From contig NZ_QYRN01000001.1 in NCBI RefSeq assembly GCF_003583935.1, positions 248,001 through 312,000 of the forward strand: 64,000 bases of DNA, written 5' to 3'. Source of the DNA: Aureimonas flava. GTDB taxonomy: Bacteria > Pseudomonadota > Alphaproteobacteria > Rhizobiales > Rhizobiaceae. Under the pieces are notes generated by a model. That model did no database searches. It was not told where the DNA came from and worked only from the letters and a program-made list of their open reading frames with translations. Shown one piece after another: positions 44,755 through 54,118 of the stretch; position 1 is the first letter of the stretch; each line of letters opens with the position of its first letter. A program made the translations under genes and the position numbers.

Positions 44755-47178
44755 ATGTCAGACCCGACGTTCCAAGCCGACGCGCCCGCCGAGTCCGGTC
44801 CCTACCCGGTTCTCCCGCTGCGCGACATCGTCGTGTTCCCGCACATGATCGTTCCGCTCTTCGTGGGGCGCGAGAAGTCCATCCGGGCTCTCGAGGAGGT
44901 CATGGGCGCGGACAAGCAGATCCTGCTGGCGACCCAGAAGAACGCGAGCGACGAAGACCCGGCGCCCGAGGCGATCTACGACCTCGGCACGCTCGCCAAC
45001 GTGCTCCAGCTGCTCAAGCTGCCCGACGGCACCGTGAAGGTGCTGGTGGAGGGCATCTCGCGCGCCCGCATCTCCGGCTTCACCGAGCGGACCGACTGGC
45101 ACGAGGCGATCGCGACCATCGTTCCCGAGGTCGAGGAAGACCCGGTCGAGGTCGAGGCGCTCGCGCGCTCGGTGATCTCGGAGTTCGAGAACTACGTCAA
45201 GCTGAACAAGAAGATCTCGCCCGAGGTCGTCGGCGCGGCGGGGCAGATCGACGACTATTCCAAGCTGGCCGACACGGTGGCCTCGCATCTCGCGATCAAG
45301 ATTCCCGAGAAGCAGGAGATGCTGGGCATCGTCAGCGTGCAGGAGCGCCTCGAGCGCGCCCTGAGCTTCATGGAGGCCGAGATCTCGGTCCTTCAGGTGG
45401 AGAAGCGCATCCGTTCGCGCGTCAAGCGCCAGATGGAGAAGACCCAGCGCGAGTACTACCTGAACGAGCAGATGAAGGCGATCCAGAAGGAGCTGGGCGA
45501 CGGCGAGGAAGGCCGCGACGAGCTCGCCGAGATCGAAGAGCGCATCAAGAAGACCAAGCTGTCCAAGGAAGGCAAGGAGAAGGCCTCGGCGGAGCTGAAG
45601 AAGCTGCGGCAGATGAGCCCGATGTCCGCCGAGGCGACGGTGGTGCGCAACTATCTCGACTGGCTGCTCGGGCTGCCGTGGGGCAAGGCTTCGAAGGTGC
45701 GCATCGACCTCAAGAAGGCCGAGGAGATCCTCGAGGAGGAGCACTACGGCCTCGACAAGGTCAAGGAGCGCATCGTCGAGTATCTGGCGGTGCAGAGCCG
45801 TCAGGCGAAGCTCAAGGGGCCGATCCTGTGCCTCGTCGGGCCCCCGGGCGTCGGCAAGACCTCGCTCGCCAAGTCCATCGCGCGGGCCACGGGCCGCGAA
45901 TACGTGCGCATGGCGCTCGGCGGCGTTCGCGACGAGGCCGAGATCCGAGGCCACCGTCGTACCTATATCGGCTCCATGCCGGGCAAGGTGATCCAGTCGC
46001 TCAAGAAGGCCAAGCGGAACAACCCGCTCTTCCTGCTCGACGAGATCGACAAGATGGGCCAGGACTTCCGCGGCGATCCGTCTTCGGCGCTTCTCGAGGT
46101 GCTCGACCCCGAGCAGAACGCCACCTTCATGGATCACTACCTGGAGGTCGAGTACGACCTGTCGTCCACGATGTTCGTGACGACGGCGAACACGCTCAAC
46201 ATCCCGGGTCCGTTGATGGACCGCATGGAGTTGATCCGCATCGCCGGCTACACGGAGGACGAGAAGATCCAGATCGCCAAGCGGCACCTCTTGCCCAAGG
46301 CGATCAAGGATCACGCCCTGCGCCCCGAGGAGTTCTCGGTGGCCGATGACGCGCTTCGCGAGATCGCCCGGCGCTATACCCGCGAGGCCGGCGTGCGCTC
46401 CTACGAGCGCGAGCTGTCCAAGCTGGCGCGCAAGGCGGTCACGAGCATCCTCAAGGGCGAGGTGACGACGGTCGAGGTCTCGGCCGCGAACCTCTCCGAC
46501 TATCTCGGCGTGCCGCGCTATCGCTACGGCGAGGCCGAGGCGGAGGATCAGGTCGGCGTTGTCACCGGGCTCGCCTGGACGGAGGTCGGCGGCGAGCTGC
46601 TGACGATCGAAGGCGTCATGATGCCCGGCAAGGGCAAGATGACGGTGACGGGCAACCTCAAGGATGTGATGAAGGAGTCCATCTCCGCCGCCGCGTCCTA
46701 CGTCCGCAGCCGTGCCATCGAGTACGGCATCCAGCCGCCGCTCTTCGATAAGCGGGACATCCACGTCCACGTGCCCGAGGGCGCGACGCCGAAGGACGGG
46801 CCGTCCGCAGGCATCGCCATGGCGTCGGCCATCATCTCGGTGATGACCGGCATCCCGGTCCGCCGGGACATCGCGATGACCGGCGAGGTGACGCTGCGGG
46901 GCAGGGTGCTGCCGATCGGCGGCCTCAAGGAGAAGCTCTTGGCCGCGCTTCGCGGCGGAATGACCAAGGTCCTGATCCCGGCCGAGAACGCCAAGGATCT
47001 GGCCGACATTCCGGACAACGTGAAGAACAGCCTGGAGATCGTTCCGGTCTCGCGCATGGGCGAGGTGCTCGAGCACGCGCTGGTCCGCACGCCGGCGCCG
47101 ATCGAATGGTCGGAGGACGACGCGGCGGCCCACCTGGCCGACAAGTCGGACGACTCGCAGGGTGCGATGGCCCACTGA
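44755..47178 (+). CDS. lon: ATP-dependent protease Lon
   Basis: An 807-residue AAA+ serine protease that clears misfolded and regulatory proteins. The N-terminal substrate-binding domain ([19 protein letters not shown]) is followed by a coiled coil, Walker [13 protein letters not shown], Walker [13 protein letters not shown], and the protease domain with the Ser-Lys dyad in KDGPSAGIA (near 684) and [10 protein letters not shown] (near 725). The length is normal. It lies between clpX and the HU gene, a standard order. Confidence 0.98.
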   Translation: MSDPTFQADAPAESGPYPVLPLRDIVVFPHMIVPLFVGREKSIRALEEVMGADKQILLATQKNASDEDPAPEAIYDLGTLANVLQLLKLPDGTVKVLVEGISRARISGFTERTDWHEAIATIVPEVEEDPVEVEALARSVISEFENYVKLNKKISPEVVGAAGQIDDYSKLADTVASHLAIKIPEKQEMLGIVSVQERLERALSFMEAEISVLQVEKRIRSRVKRQMEKTQREYYLNEQMKAIQKELGDGEEGRDELAEIEERIKKTKLSKEGKEKASAELKKLRQMSPMSAEATVVRNYLDWLLGLPWGKASKVRIDLKKAEEILEEEHYGLDKVKERIVEYLAVQSRQAKLKGPILCLVGPPGVGKTSLAKSIARATGREYVRMALGGVRDEAEIRGHRRTYIGSMPGKVIQSLKKAKRNNPLFLLDEIDKMGQDFRGDPSSALLEVLDPEQNATFMDHYLEVEYDLSSTMFVTTANTLNIPGPLMDRMELIRIAGYTEDEKIQIAKRHLLPKAIKDHALRPEEFSVADDALREIARRYTREAGVRSYERELSKLARKAVTSILKGEVTTVEVSAANLSDYLGVPRYRYGEAEAEDQVGVVTGLAWTEVGGELLTIEGVMMPGKGKMTVTGNLKDVMKESISAAASYVRSRAIEYGIQPPLFDKRDIHVHVPEGATPKDGPSAGIAMASAIISVMTGIPVRRDIAMTGEVTLRGRVLPIGGLKEKLLAALRGGMTKVLIPAENAKDLADIPDNVKNSLEIVPVSRMGEVLEHALVRTPAPIEWSEDDAAAHLADKSDDSQGAMAH

Positions 47179-47203
47179 GCGGGGCTTCCCGGAGCGAAAA
47201 CGA

Positions 47204-47236
47204 CGAAAAATGCCGCCCACGGGGCGGCATTTTTCG
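47204..47236. terminator. Strong terminator after lon
   Basis: A 15-bp stem including A5 and T5 tracts (CGAAAAATGCCGCCC / GGGCGGCATTTTTCG) with an ACG loop lies 26 bases after the lon stop. It is symmetrical enough to work in both directions. Confidence 0.9.
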
Positions 47237-47351
47237 TTCGGGGCCCTTGTTTCCGCGGGTTTGACCCCATCTCGGCCTTGAAGGTCGCTCGTCTTTTACG
47301 CAGTGTGGCGCACCGAGTCGATGCGACTTCCTTCAACGCTGGAGACTGTGC

Positions 47352-47654
47352 ATGAACAAGAACGAACTGGTCGCCGCCGTGGCCGACAAGGCCAAGCTGT
47401 CGAAGCAGGAAGCCACGGGCGCCGTGGACGCCGTCTTCGACGCGCTTCAGGATGCCATGGCCAAGGGCGACGACGTCCGGCTCGTCGGCTTCGGCACGTT
47501 CTCCGTTTCCCACCGCGCGGCTTCCAAGGGCCGCAATCCGTCGACGGGTGCCGAGGTCGACATTCCGGCCCGCAACGTCGCCAAGTTCACGCCCGGCAAG
47601 GGCCTCAAGGACGCGGTGAACGTCGACGCCGCGCCGAAGTCGAAGTCCAAGTAG
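47352..47654 (+). CDS. DNA-binding protein HU (HupB-like)
   Basis: A 100-residue histone-like protein. It begins MNKNELVAAVADKAKLSKQE, has the DNA-arm signature FSVSHRAASKGRNPSTGAE with the intercalating Pro, and ends in a short Lys/Ser tail. It binds and bends DNA without sequence specificity. The position behind lon is common in proteobacteria. Its own promoter must lie after the lon terminator. Confidence 0.96.
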   Translation: MNKNELVAAVADKAKLSKQEATGAVDAVFDALQDAMAKGDDVRLVGFGTFSVSHRAASKGRNPSTGAEVDIPARNVAKFTPGKGLKDAVNVDAAPKSKSK

Positions 47655-47820
47655 GACCGCGAGGCGATGGAGGCGCCGATTGCGGCGCCTCCATCGCGAA
47701 CACCCTTCCGGCGCCGCGGTCGCGTCGCCGCGTACCGTGACCGAAACATCGGTGCACCCGCCGCCCGTTGCGGCTTGGACCCACCTCGGCGGGAGCCGGG
47801 GAAACCACGAGAGATCGGCC

Positions 47821-48966
47821 ATGCCGACGCCCGATGCTCTGTTGGCGGAGATCGTCGCGTTCCGCCGCCATCTCCACGCTCATCCCGAGATTTCCGACCA
47901 GGAAGCTGCGACGGCCCACACAGTCGCCGAGTTCCTTCGCGGCTGCGGAGCCGACGAGGTCGTCACCGGGCTCGGCGGCCATGGCGTCGCGGCGGTGTTC
48001 GCGGGGGCCGGCGAGGGGCCGACGCTCCTGATTCGCTCCGAACTGGACGCCTTGCCCATCTTGGAGATCGGCGAGCGGGAGCATCGCTCGCGCCGCGACG
48101 GGGTCGGGCATCTGTGCGGTCATGACGGTCACAGCGCGATCCTCGCGCTGGTGGCGCGATGGCTCGGCGTCAGGCGACCCGCGCGCGGGCGCGTCGTGCT
48201 CCTGTTCCAGCCGGCGGAGGAAACGGGCGAGGGCGCCGCCCGCATCCTCGCCGATCCGGCCTTCGCCGCACTGGCGCCGGACTATGCCTTCTCGCTGCAC
48301 AACCTGCCCGGCCTGCCGCTCGGCGAGGTCGCGCTTCGGACGGGGCCGGTCAACTGCGCCTCGCGGGGCATGCGCGTCTCCCTGCGGGGTCGAACCGCGC
48401 ATGCCTCCATGCCTTGGGACGGCGTGTCGCCCCTCTCGGCCGTGGCGGAGATGTTGGCGCTCCTTCCTTCGCTCGGCACGGGAGGCGAGCTGGACGAGGC
48501 GTTCCAGCTCGTGACCGTGACGCACGCTCGGCTCGGCGAGCCGGCTTTCGGGATTTCGCCTGGCGAGGCCGAGGTCTGGGCGACGTTGCGTGCCCTGCGC
48601 GACGAGCGGATGGACGCCCTGTGCGCGCGGGCGGAGGCGGGCGCTCGGGCCTGCGCCGAGCGTCACGGGCTGGGCGTGGAGATCGCCTACGACGACGTGT
48701 TCCGGCACTGCGAGAACCATCCCGACGCCGTGGCCATCCTGCGCGCCGCGATGGATGCGCGGAGCGTCGTGCATCGGCCGGGGGAGCCGATGTACCCGTC
48801 GGAGGATTTCGGGCTCTTCGCGAGCCACGCGCGGTCGGCGATGTTCTTTCTGGGCGCTGGCGTCGACCACCCTCGGCTGCACAATCCAGACTACGACTTT
48901 CCCGACGCGTTGATTCCCGTCGGCGCAGGGATCTTCGAGCAGGTGATCCGCGACCTCCTCGGCTGA
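47821..48966 (+). CDS. M20-family amidohydrolase (hippurate/N-acyl-amino-acid hydrolase type)
   Basis: A 381-residue zinc peptidase-family amidohydrolase. It shows FRRHLHAHPEISDQE, IRSELDALPI, HLCGHDGHSA (metal ligands), FQPAEETGEGA (catalytic Glu), the dimerisation domain (GRTAHASMPWDG) and a final PSEDFG metal-ligand region. Enzymes of this group split N-acyl amino acids or hippurate-like amides; the substrate cannot be told here. The start at 47821 is the ATG giving the family N-terminus. It is convergent with the LOV kinase, 19 bases apart. Confidence 0.9.
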   Translation: MPTPDALLAEIVAFRRHLHAHPEISDQEAATAHTVAEFLRGCGADEVVTGLGGHGVAAVFAGAGEGPTLLIRSELDALPILEIGEREHRSRRDGVGHLCGHDGHSAILALVARWLGVRRPARGRVVLLFQPAEETGEGAARILADPAFAALAPDYAFSLHNLPGLPLGEVALRTGPVNCASRGMRVSLRGRTAHASMPWDGVSPLSAVAEMLALLPSLGTGGELDEAFQLVTVTHARLGEPAFGISPGEAEVWATLRALRDERMDALCARAEAGARACAERHGLGVEIAYDDVFRHCENHPDAVAILRAAMDARSVVHRPGEPMYPSEDFGLFASHARSAMFFLGAGVDHPRLHNPDYDFPDALIPVGAGIFEQVIRDLLG

Positions 48967-48985
48967 GGCGGGCGACCAGGAATCG

Positions 48986-50026
48986 TCAGGGAAAGGTCCA
49001 GCTCGTCGCCTCGTGCTCCAGCGGATGGAGCGGCGCACGCAGCTGCAGCGTCAGGCCCTCCGTCGCGAAGTCGATCTCGGCCGTGCCGCCGAACTCCGCC
49101 GCCAGCACCCGCTCGACGATGCGCGTCCCGTAGCCCGAGCGCGATGGCGGGCGCACGCTCGGGCCTCCGCGCTCGCGCCACCCGAAGGCGAGTTGATCGT
49201 CCTCGATGCGCCAGCGGACGTCCACGGTGCCCGTGCCGTTCGACAGGCTGCCGTGGCGGAGCGCGTTTTCGGCCAGCTCGTGGACCGCGAGCGACAGCAT
49301 GGTGGCGATGCGCGGCTTGAGGCGAACCTCCGGGCCCTCCACCGTCAGGCGGTCGCCAACCCTCGTATGCAGCGGCTCGAGCGCGCCTTTCACCACGTCG
49401 CCGAGCGCCGCGCTCGCCCAGGCCTCGGCGGTGAGAACGTCGTGGCTGCGCGCCAGCGCCTGGATGCGGCCGAACACGGCGGAGGTCACCTCCGAGGGAA
49501 TCCGCGCGTCGCGCAGCGTCTGCAGGACCACGCTCTGCACCGTCGCCAGCGTGTTCTTGACCCGGTGGTCGAGCTCGCGGTTCAGAAGGAAGCGATGCTC
49601 CTCGGCCCGCTTTCGCTCGGTGACGTCGAACTGCGATGCGAAGAAGAACGTGAGCTCGTCGCCCTGGAACACCGGCGACACGAGCAACGCGTTCCAGAAG
49701 GTCGAGCCGTCCTTGCGGTAGTTCAGGAGGTCGATCTCGATCGACCGGCGCTCCTCGACGGCGCGGCGGAGCTTCAGAACGTCGTCCCGGTTCGTCGCCG
49801 GCCCCTGGAGGAACCGGCAGTTCCGGCCGAGGATCTCGTCGCGGTCGTAGCCCGTCAGCCGGACGAACGCGTCGTTGCAGAAGACAATCGGGTTGTCCGC
49901 GGTCGCCGGGTCCGTGATGATCATCGGCATCCGGGTCGTTCGCACGGCGGATGCGAATGGGTCGGCGGTGTTCCCGCTCGCGACGTCGATTTCGTGGTCG
50001 ATCCGCCGGCGTTCCTGCTCGCTCAT
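48986..50026 (-). CDS. LOV-domain HWE-family sensor histidine kinase (blue-light sensor)
   Basis: A 346-residue soluble kinase. The LOV/PAS domain (about 25-135) has the flavin-binding GRNCRFLQGP with photoactive Cys70, then LNYRKDGSTFWN and the FDVTERKRAEE linker. The kinase part has the phospho-acceptor His153 in ELDHRVKNTLA, the N-box VHELAENALRHGSL (His248, Asn253) and GWRERGGP (Trp282, Glu284); His, Trp and Glu define the HWE class. Similar LOV-HWE kinases are known in Brucella and Erythrobacter. No dedicated response regulator lies beside it. It is divergent from a BLUF gene across 114 bases. Confidence 0.95.
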   Translation of the reverse strand: MSEQERRRIDHEIDVASGNTADPFASAVRTTRMPMIITDPATADNPIVFCNDAFVRLTGYDRDEILGRNCRFLQGPATNRDDVLKLRRAVEERRSIEIDLLNYRKDGSTFWNALLVSPVFQGDELTFFFASQFDVTERKRAEEHRFLLNRELDHRVKNTLATVQSVVLQTLRDARIPSEVTSAVFGRIQALARSHDVLTAEAWASAALGDVVKGALEPLHTRVGDRLTVEGPEVRLKPRIATMLSLAVHELAENALRHGSLSNGTGTVDVRWRIEDDQLAFGWRERGGPSVRPPSRSGYGTRIVERVLAAEFGGTAEIDFATEGLTLQLRAPLHPLEHEATSWTFP

Positions 50027-50140
50027 GGTCGCCTATGCCGCCTGTCCCGGATCGCCGACGTGATCGCGTTCGACCAGTCTCCCGGTCTGCTTGCGTCGTC
50101 CCGCGGCGGATGGCAATGGTCCGAACGCCTGGAGGCCCGA

Positions 50141-50464
50141 ATGTTGCTGCGATTAGTCTACGTATCCCACCTTTCCGACGACGTGTCGCAGGAAAAGCTC
50201 GACGGAATCGTGGACCGCTCGCGCGTGAGGAACGAGCGCGACCATGTCACCGGCATGCTGGCCGTGGACGGTCGGCGCGTGCTCCAGGTTCTGGAGGGGC
50301 CGCCCGAGGCGGTCGGGCGGCTCTACAGCCGGATCTGCGAGGACGAGCGTCATCGCGATGTGGTCGAGATCGACCGCAGGATGGTGGAGACCCGCCATTT
50401 CGGCGATTGGGGCATGGTGCGCCGGAGCATGGTCGATGTCGTCGTGCAGGCGATGACGCTCTGA
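50141..50464 (+). CDS. Short BLUF-domain blue-light sensor
   Basis: A 107-residue stand-alone BLUF protein that binds FAD. The key residues align with AppA at a constant offset of 14: Tyr7 (LRLVYVSH), Asn31 (VRNERDHVTGML), Gln49 (RRVLQVLEG), Trp90 and Met92 (FGDWGM). After the domain only a short helix remains, so signalling must be by contact with a partner. The ATG has a perfect GGAGG 5 bases upstream. A longer open frame through this region from 49013 is mostly antisense to the LOV kinase and is not the gene. It is divergent from the LOV kinase. Confidence 0.94.
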   Translation: MLLRLVYVSHLSDDVSQEKLDGIVDRSRVRNERDHVTGMLAVDGRRVLQVLEGPPEAVGRLYSRICEDERHRDVVEIDRRMVETRHFGDWGMVRRSMVDVVVQAMTL

Positions 50465-50492
50465 CGCCCATGGAATCTCTCTGAAGGGCGGA

Positions 50493-50510
50493 GGGCGCGC
50501 GAACGCGCCC
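50493..50510. terminator. Hairpin between convergent BLUF and superoxide dismutase genes
   Basis: GGGCGCG and CGCGCCC with a CGAA tetraloop form a 7-bp stem midway between two convergent stops. There is no T-run; a bidirectional role is inferred. Confidence 0.45.
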
Positions 50511-50537
50511 CCGGCCCATGTGGTGGCCGCCGGCGAT

Positions 50538-51284
50538 TCAGCGGGCGGCGGCTTCGGCGTAGTTTTCCGAGACCTTGGTCCAGTTCACCGCGTCCCACCA
50601 AGCCGACAGGTAGTCGGCGCGGCGGTTGTTGTAGGTCAGGTAGTAGGCGTGCTCCCAGACGTCGTTGCCGAGGACCGGCGTGCCCTTCGTCTCGGCGACG
50701 TCCATCAGCGGGTTGTCCTGGTTGGGCGTCGATGTGATCGCCAGCTTGTCGTCGTCGCCGACGATCAGCCAAGCCCAGCCCGAGCCGAAGCGGCCGGTGC
50801 CGGCGGTTTGGAAGGCCTGCTTGAATTCGTCCATCGAGCCGAAGGCCTCGTCGATCGCCGCGGTCAGCTCGGCCGAGGGTTCGCCCCGCTCGCCTTCCGG
50901 CGCCATGATCTGCCAGAAGAACGTGTGGTTCCAGTGGCCGCCCGCACTGTTGCGAACCCCCGCCGGCCGCTCGCCCGCCGAGGCGACGATCTCCTCTAGC
51001 GACAGTCCAGCAAGCTGCGGGTCCGCCTCGGCGGCGTTGTTCAGGGCGGTCACAAAGGCCTGATGGTGCTTGGAATGGTGCAGCTCCATCGTCTGCGCGT
51101 CGATGATCGGCGCCAGCGCATCGTAAGCGTAGGGCAGTTCGGGCAGCGAGAAGGGCTGCGACTGGGTCGCCTGCTGGCCGGACGCCGGCGAGGTCTGCTG
51201 CGCGGCGGCGACCTGCGGCAGCGCCAGCGCGCCGGCGGTCAGCGTCAAGGCGGCAAGGGTTCCGGCGAGGGGGAGATGGCGCAT
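50538..51284 (-). CDS. Exported Fe/Mn-type superoxide dismutase
   Basis: A 248-residue dismutase with a signal peptide (RHLPLAGTLAALTLTAGALA, cleaved near AAA-QQTSP), so it is periplasmic or secreted rather than cytosolic. Metal ligands are visible: His in LHHSKHHQAFV, His in GGHWNHTFFW, and Asp and His in GNDVWEHAYYL. The GG before HWNH and the QDNPL element lean towards manganese or mixed use. The start at 51284 has GGAG 7 bases upstream; an ATG at 51299 lacks one. A PCuAC copper chaperone gene lies upstream on the same strand, 102 bases away with a hairpin between. Confidence 0.93.
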   Translation of the reverse strand: MRHLPLAGTLAALTLTAGALALPQVAAAQQTSPASGQQATQSQPFSLPELPYAYDALAPIIDAQTMELHHSKHHQAFVTALNNAAEADPQLAGLSLEEIVASAGERPAGVRNSAGGHWNHTFFWQIMAPEGERGEPSAELTAAIDEAFGSMDEFKQAFQTAGTGRFGSGWAWLIVGDDDKLAITSTPNQDNPLMDVAETKGTPVLGNDVWEHAYYLTYNNRRADYLSAWWDAVNWTKVSENYAEAAAR

Positions 51285-51322
51285 CGTTGGGCTCCGCATG
51301 GACCGAGGAAAATCGGATGCGG

Positions 51323-51345
51323 AACGGCGCCCCGAGGGCGCCGTT
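51323..51345 (-). terminator. Hairpin between PCuAC and superoxide dismutase genes
   Basis: A perfect 10-bp stem AACGGCGCCC / GGGCGCCGTT with a 3-base loop lies 41 bases past the PCuAC stop. On the minus strand a T-run precedes rather than follows it, so it may be a terminator without a tail or a processing hairpin ahead of the dismutase gene. Confidence 0.45.
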
Positions 51346-51386
51346 GCAAAAACAAGTCGTGATCGCACGTCTCGATGCGGGGCAAG

Positions 51387-51893
51387 CTAAGGCGTATGCG
51401 CCGCGTGCGCGCCCGGCGCGCCCATGGCGTCGACCTTGAGCTCCACGTCCACTGCGCCCGCCCGCTCGAAGGTGAGGTGCAGCGGCACCATCTGCCCTTC
51501 GCGGAACGGCTCCTTGACGCCGAGCAGCATCAGGTGGAGCCCGCCCGGCGCCAGCCGCGCCTCGCCCCCTGCCGGGACGGCAAGTCCCCCCTCGACCTGT
51601 CTCATGGTCATCACGCCATCCTTCACCGACATGTCGTGCACCTGCACCTCCGTCGCCGCCGGAGACGTGATCGACACGAGGCGATCGGGCTCCGTGCCGT
51701 GGTTGGCCAGGGTCAGGTATCCCGCCCCGGTGCGCGCGCCCGGCGGCATGGCCCGGCTCCAGGGATGGCCGATCTCGATCGCGCCGATCTTATAGCCGTG
51801 CGCGAAGGCGGGGGCGGGGGCGACGGCGGCCAGCGCGAGACACACGGCCGTAGCGGGTGCGGCCAGGCGGCGGGCGGGGGATAGGGGGAACAT
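51387..51893 (-). CDS. PCu(A)C-type periplasmic copper chaperone
   Basis: A 168-residue exported protein. The signal peptide (PATAVCLALAAVAPAPAFA) is cleaved before HGYKIGAIEIG. The PCuAC fold shows AYLTLANHG-type strands (GAGYLTLANHGTEPD). The copper motif of His and Met residues is spread over VHDMSVKDGVMTMRQ and LHLMLLG. A His-containing tail ends it (AHAAHTP). These proteins carry Cu(I) to cytochrome oxidase or help in uptake. It follows a PepSY membrane protein gene by 91 bases. Confidence 0.92.
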   Translation of the reverse strand: MFPLSPARRLAAPATAVCLALAAVAPAPAFAHGYKIGAIEIGHPWSRAMPPGARTGAGYLTLANHGTEPDRLVSITSPAATEVQVHDMSVKDGVMTMRQVEGGLAVPAGGEARLAPGGLHLMLLGVKEPFREGQMVPLHLTFERAGAVDVELKVDAMGAPGAHAAHTP

Positions 51894-51984
51894 GGCGGTC
51901 TCCTACGAAAGCGGATGGGGCGCCGCGCCTCTCGCCGCGAGACCCCTCTCGGGACCGGGCGCAAGACGCGGCGGGTGGGTGCGT

Positions 51985-53352
51985 TCAGGCGGCGGCGGGG
52001 CGGCGACGCATCCTCGCGACGGCGAGATCCAGCGCCAGCATCACGAGCAGCGAGGCGCCGACCAGCGGGAACACGACGCCGCCGATCGCCAGGAGGGCAA
52101 GGAGGCCTCGGAAGACGCGCGGATCGCGGGGCATCGGCGGCACGCCCATCGAGCGGCTGGGGCGGCGCTTCCACCACATCGCGCCCGCCGAGACGGCGAG
52201 CACCACGTTGCCGATGCAGACGAGAACGAGCACGATCTGGTTCGGCAGCCCGAACTGCTGCCCGAGATGGACGCTGATGCCCCATTCCAGCGCCCTTCCG
52301 AGCGGACCGTAGTCCGCATAGCGCATGTCGAGAAGGGGGTCGCCCGTGTAGCGGTCGAGATGGACCACGCGCTGCTCGGCGACGTCGTCGGGATAGACCG
52401 ACCCCGTATACACGCCGGTGGGCGTCGTCGGCAGCGCGACCGCATAGCCGTGGTGGAGGCCGAGCCGATCGAACGTGGCCACCGCCGCGTTGAGCCCGAT
52501 CGACGGTCGCGACGACGGCGCGGATTCCGGGACCTGAGCCTCCTGCATCGACCAGCTCGTCGTGCCCGCCTCGGACAATCTCTGCCCGGACATGGGAACG
52601 TCGACGCGCACGCCGGACGGGTATCCGAAGTTCGAGCCGTTCGCCCACTGGTTCACCTGGCCGCCCCAGACCTGCGACCAGGGCATGCCCGTGACCGCGA
52701 GGAACACCAGGAACCCGCCGACCGCGATGCCGGTCACCGCATGCGCGTCGCGCCAAAAGACACGCCGGGCGGGCGTGCCGCGCACCGTGACGACGCCGCC
52801 CGCCTGCCCGCGTGGCCACCAGAGGTAGATGCCCGTGATCACCAACAGGACCGACCAGCCCGCGGCGATCTCCACCGCGCCGCGTGCGACGGGGCCGAAG
52901 AACTTCAGGCTGTGAAGGTGCCGGACGGTCCACATGATGGTTCCCTGGTCCGGCAGGGCGCCGAGAACGCGGGCATCGTGCGGATCGACATAGACCGCGA
53001 GCCGCTCGCCCGCGTCCGTGCGCACGGTGACCTCGGCGGAGGCGTCCGGGCTTGCGGGATCGGTGAACTTCAGCGCGGTGCCGGGATGGGCCGCCAGCGC
53101 GGCGTCCACCATGGCCGAGGGCCGGGCGAGCGACGTGTCATTGGCGGTCGCGACGCGCTTGAGGTCGGAATGGACGAGGGCGTCGATCTCGTCGCGGAAG
53201 ACGTAGAGACCTCCCGTGATCGAAAGGGTGACCAGGAAGGGCAGGACGAACAGTCCCGCATAGAAGTGCCAGCGCCACACGGCGCGATAGAGATCGACCG
53301 ACGCGCCCGAGCGCGCGGCGCGCTCGGGGCGGTCGAGAGTGAGGTCGGACAT
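51985..53352 (-). CDS. PepSY-domain inner membrane protein (PiuB-like)
   Basis: A 455-residue membrane protein of the PepSY-associated family. It begins with a cytoplasmic stretch and WRWHFYAGLFVLPFLVTLSI, a His-containing first helix typical of the group. It then has a large periplasmic region with PepSY-like parts, and three further helices (near ISVLLVITGIYLWWP, GIAVGGFLVFLAVTGM and LALLAIGGVVFPLVGASLLV). Relatives serve in reductive release or transport of iron or copper. Here the copper chaperone behind it and the Cys/His-rich protein before it favour copper. Confidence 0.88.
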   Translation of the reverse strand: MSDLTLDRPERAARSGASVDLYRAVWRWHFYAGLFVLPFLVTLSITGGLYVFRDEIDALVHSDLKRVATANDTSLARPSAMVDAALAAHPGTALKFTDPASPDASAEVTVRTDAGERLAVYVDPHDARVLGALPDQGTIMWTVRHLHSLKFFGPVARGAVEIAAGWSVLLVITGIYLWWPRGQAGGVVTVRGTPARRVFWRDAHAVTGIAVGGFLVFLAVTGMPWSQVWGGQVNQWANGSNFGYPSGVRVDVPMSGQRLSEAGTTSWSMQEAQVPESAPSSRPSIGLNAAVATFDRLGLHHGYAVALPTTPTGVYTGSVYPDDVAEQRVVHLDRYTGDPLLDMRYADYGPLGRALEWGISVHLGQQFGLPNQIVLVLVCIGNVVLAVSAGAMWWKRRPSRSMGVPPMPRDPRVFRGLLALLAIGGVVFPLVGASLLVMLALDLAVARMRRRPAAA

Positions 53353-53491
53353 GGAAGGGTCTCGAAAACGGGGAAGGTCGCCGTGGCGCGGTGTCGAGCT
53401 TGCCGGCCTTGCTCGCGCTCAACCCTGCCGCGCCGGAGGGGCGGGGAGGGGAGGCGGCGTCGGTCTGCGTCTCGACGTGGAAGGGCCGTCG

Positions 53492-53881
53492 TCAGAGGAC
53501 GGCCGGTGGCCCGCGTGTGATTCTCGGCGTTTCCGGGACGGAGGCCAGCACGTTCGCATAGGACACGAAGACGGCAGGCGGCGCCGCGACGGCGGTGGCG
53601 ACTGCCTCGCCCGAGGCGGGCGGCGCCGCCGATGTCCCAGCGAACATGCTGCAACCGAGCCAGCAGCACGACATCTTGCCGGAATGGTCGTCGTGAGACC
53701 GATGCGAGCCGTCGTGGTTGATCTGATCGGAAGCGTGGCACAGGACGTTGCCGAACTGATCGCGCGGGGCCGTGTCGGCCGAGGCGCCTTGCGAGAACGC
53801 CAGAAGCGCGGCGTGCACGACGAAGAGCAGCGCGACGAGGCGCACCGTCCATTCGCTCCAGCCGCTTCGCCGTCCAGCCAC
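53492..53881 (-). CDS. DUF2946-like Cys/His-rich exported protein
   Basis: A 129-residue protein with an N-terminal membrane or signal segment (VRLVALLFVVHAALLAFS) followed by a metal-binding-looking stretch (VLCHASDQINHDGSHRSHDD, then KMSCCWLGCSMF), and a Pro/Arg C-terminus (RGPPAVL). The pattern of Cys-His, poly-His and CC-x3-C resembles DUF2946 proteins often found with copper genes. The start is uncertain: a GTG at 53881 with GAGGGG upstream is chosen; an ATG at 54019 would add 46 residues. It is first in line before the PepSY and PCuAC genes. Confidence 0.68.
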   Translation of the reverse strand: MAGRRSGWSEWTVRLVALLFVVHAALLAFSQGASADTAPRDQFGNVLCHASDQINHDGSHRSHDDHSGKMSCCWLGCSMFAGTSAAPPASGEAVATAVAAPPAVFVSYANVLASVPETPRITRGPPAVL

Positions 53882-54118
53882 GCCCCGCGTCCCCTCGGAT
53901 ACCGCTTCGATCGACGGATAGCACGCGGCGCGGCCGGACGGAACGTGGGCATATCGCCCGAGGGAAGCTCGGCGGTCACCCGTGCGGGCGGCGATTGGCA
54001 AACCGGCATCGCGGACCATTTACGCCCCGAGTTTCGCAGCCCCGCCTCACGGCCGGCCCCGTGGATGCGGGGCACCGGTCCCGAACCGCGCCCCTTCCGC
54101 CAAGCCTGGAACATGCAC

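Noticed and set aside
44758-47220. An 820-residue minus-strand frame exactly opposite lon.
   Set aside because: Mirror of the lon codons; no independent start signal.
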